64,000 nucleotides of DNA, from NCBI GenBank assembly GCA_963277665.1, contig OY728128.1, positions 1,868,568,988-1,868,632,987 on the forward strand, read 5' to 3'. Every line of letters begins with the position of its first letter. Within the stretch, counting starts at the first letter, position 1. Source of the DNA: Viscum album. Lineage: Eukaryota; Streptophyta; Magnoliopsida; Santalales; Viscaceae. Positions 61,451-64,000 of the stretch are shown here, piece after piece. The position numbers and the translations under genes were made by a program. The notes under the pieces were generated by a model. That model was not told the origin of the DNA, searched no databases, and saw nothing but the letters and a program-made list of their open reading frames with translations.

Positions 61451-64000
61451 GAAACTGATATCTGATTTGATTCTCCACTAACCCAAAGAGTATTCCAGAT
61501 CTCCACCGACCGAAAAAAAGCACCTGGAAATCAATTAATAATATTTGGTTACTATTTAACCCTCATAATATTGTAACAAAAAAATTCCACTATAGAAATT
61601 TCATTAGATAAATAAACCAATATATATATATGAGGTAACAATTAGATAAAGCTATAAATAAAACAACGATGCCAACAACTCATCCCTTAGTTGTCTATGA
61701 CGACCCACCATGTCCCAAGTCACCCACCCTTAATCACCCTAACTCAAATTCACAAATGACGGAGAGAGCACTAAAACTTTCTATAAGATCATAATGGCTA
61801 CAAACACTAAACAGTACAAGCAATGTGTGAGATAAAGATCCTAGTTGGATTATGCCAAATATTCTATGTTGTTACTTCATAAATTAATTCAAATATGTTA
61901 AAATAGGAGTGAAATAAAGATACTATGAGTCTTAATTTAAAAATAGAGTTTTAAGCATTTAAGAATCATTTATCAAACCAAACATAAAAAACATTCCATT
62001 TATGATTATAAAAACCATAGAACTTCCTGAATATCATAGAAAACAATTTCTCAAGATAAATAGAGATAATAAAGAATGTATGGGAATTTGAATATGATAT
62101 AGAAACTACACAATATTCAAAACAATAGATTCAACATGGATAATAATAATAAAAAGATCAATCAAGCAAGGAAACTTGAGTGCCAAGTGGTGATAAAAAA
62201 TGATGTTATGTATCAAGTATCAAGTATATGGATTTCATGGGTACAACCTTGGTACAATAGTGAGTCCACCATATAAAATCAAATAAAATTACAAGATAAC
62301 TAATTATTAGGATTTCATATAGTATTATCAGTCTCTAGAAAACTAGTTCCAAGCCCACCCTTTTTCCTAGTCACACATCCATATCCTAAACCTTTCATGT
62401 TATCTATGGATACACTATATGATGTGTGATTCTGATAATGTATCATATATCTAGGTCATCCCATAAAACTATCTAGGTTCCCATGACTATTAAAAAGATG
62501 TTAGTGAGTTAATCAAGTTACTAGGATCACATGGGGATCCTTATCAATATGATTCAAGGGATCATTCCCTCAAATAACATTTCACTCTCACCCCAAATCT
62601 CCCTCAAAGTATATAGATCAATTTTCAACACCCCACAATGGGAAGTATAAGAATACAAAAATTCATAAAAATTTATTATTATAAGAGTGTATGATCATAA
62701 ATCCCCTACTGATCCATTAAGAATAACTAATTCAATTTAAATCCTTTTAAACCATTTAATAACAGAAATGGGTAATCATAGGTATTTTCATTAACAAATC
62801 ATCATTATAATGCCAAATATTCATTAAAAACAATAATTTATTTCCAATAAACCCTAAAACATTCAAAGTAAGTATTATAATTTTTAAAGGTTTGATTACA
62901 TTTCAAAACATGGGTTTACACCCTCTTTTTGTGTGAGTAAATCATTTATTTCAAATAACCCAAGAATGCCCATTTCATGAAAAGGTTAAAATCAATAAAA
63001 GGGGTTCTTGGTAATTTCAAAAATTCAAGCATTTGAAACTATTTATAAAATATAAAATATTTAAAATCATTTCATTCAAGTCAATCAATTTCACATTAGA
63101 AATCAAAACTCAACACAAATCCCTCAATTTCATCCAAAAATCTTTTAAAATATATTTAGAAATAAATACAAACAATCATAGGATTTAAAAAATTAAAAAA
63201 ATGATGTCATAGATAATTTTTATATCCATTTAAACTACATAATGTTCAAATCAAATAGATTAAGTTTAAAGAATATTTAACAATTAATTTCATGAAAAAA
63301 TTTCATAGAACAAGCATTAAAAATTAATAAATATGTATCTCTAAATTATCAAGAAACAATGAATTAAAATGTGAAGGAAATTCACATAACCACCTACATT
63401 TAAAATAAGGAATCCAACTATTATGGATCTAAAATATTTTACCTCCAATGGAGTTTATTAAATCTTGAAAGATAGTTATCAGAAAAAGATTGAAGATATC
63501 CTAGATCCATAATACCACATCAATCATCCATGGAACAATGAAACATAAGGTCATCATATACTATAAAAATAAATAATCTGGATAATATTTGAGATATAAT
63601 TTCAAGAAGAAAAGAACTCACTAGAATAAGAGATCATAGCTTAAATTTATGCTTTTATCTGCCAATAAATGAGGTTTGGAGAGAAAAAATGGTTCAAGGT
63701 TGCTTCCAAAATCCAAATGATAGGATTTAGGTTCGAGTGGGAGGTTTTTAGGGTTAATTAGGTGTGTTTCAAGAATTTAATTTACTTTTTAGAAGCTTTA
63801 ATTATATTTTTCTTGGTATACTCATCTAGGTCACATGATTAGTACTGACGATGCACCGAATAGTTCACCCAAAGTAGATACACTGGAAGAGTTTCAAACA
63901 TAATCTGCATACTTTGTTAAATCATGCACAATCAATGCTACCCCCTTCTATCCAGTTGGAAAAGTTTTTCTAACCAGGTGAAAATTTTGCACAAAACCCT
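61451..64000 (-). mobile_element. LTR Y2, cut by window end
   Basis: Partner of Y1 (see 43541-44699 and 56798-58390). Uninterrupted here, which is what allowed the G5 insertion in Y1 to be recognised. A gatatcag word at its left end on the minus strand may be a damaged primer site, making Y2 the 5' LTR. It continues beyond the window. No coding content. Confidence 0.7.

Noticed and set aside
1..64000. An undescribed defence or biosynthetic gene cluster
   Set aside because: No non-transposon coding region was found on either strand; all supported frames are retroelement remnants.

Overview
This window looks like intergenic DNA from a flowering plant with a large, very AT-rich, transposon-filled nuclear genome. 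No host gene, tRNA or rRNA was recognised. Every coding trace belongs to a retrotransposon, and all of them are decayed by stop codons and frameshifts. The species cannot be read from the sequence. The very long LTRs and slow-removal pattern suggest a giant-genome lineage, but that is inference.

Layout. 1-5475 (+): Ty3/gypsy element G1 (end of its 5' LTR, initiator-Met primer site, gag, protease, RT, RNase H, integrase). At about 5475 it changes, in frame, into the integrase of a second gypsy element, G2. G2 is then cut twice. A solo LTR of the G1 family (5678-8824, near-perfect 5-bp target duplication) sits in its integrase zinc-binding region. A complete Ty1/copia element (9480 to about 21286, minus strand) sits in its integrase C-terminus. 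G2 resumes at 21287 with its C-terminus and chromodomain-like end and runs into an LTR (A, 21750-25928). A second LTR of the same family (B, 25929-29505) follows directly and begins gypsy element G3 (gag-pol 29510-34487, 3' LTR C 36964-40785). A LINE-type insertion with only an ORF1 gene (34501-36947, minus, 13-bp target duplication) lies just before LTR C.

From 40790 on everything reads on the minus strand: an integrase fragment (G4), a truncated LTR (X1), then an LTR (Y1) split by a 12.1-kb element, G5 (44700-56797). G5 has two 4.9-kb LTRs, a perfect CCCCA target duplication, and a 2.3-kb interior holding only a gag-type gene. Y1 resumes at 56798. The interior to its right (58391-61450) shows only a gag-type zinc knuckle, and its partner LTR Y2 starts near 61450 and runs off the window.

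The order of events can be read from the nesting: G1/G2/G4 and the Y pair first, then the copia, solo LTR and G5, with the LINE among the youngest (least decayed, highest GC, intact target duplication). The copia is the richest element: long LTRs, a sense extra ORF after pol with an acidic tract and a coiled-coil-like region (the SIRE/Maximus 'env-like' position), and a phase-locked 28-bp array between the two. TGAGTCA cores (the bZIP/GCN4-AP-1 recognition core) recur in repeat arrays in both a gypsy LTR and the copia element. No novel cellular system was found. The most interesting signals are the motif arrays, the gag-only elements and the ORF1-only LINE.
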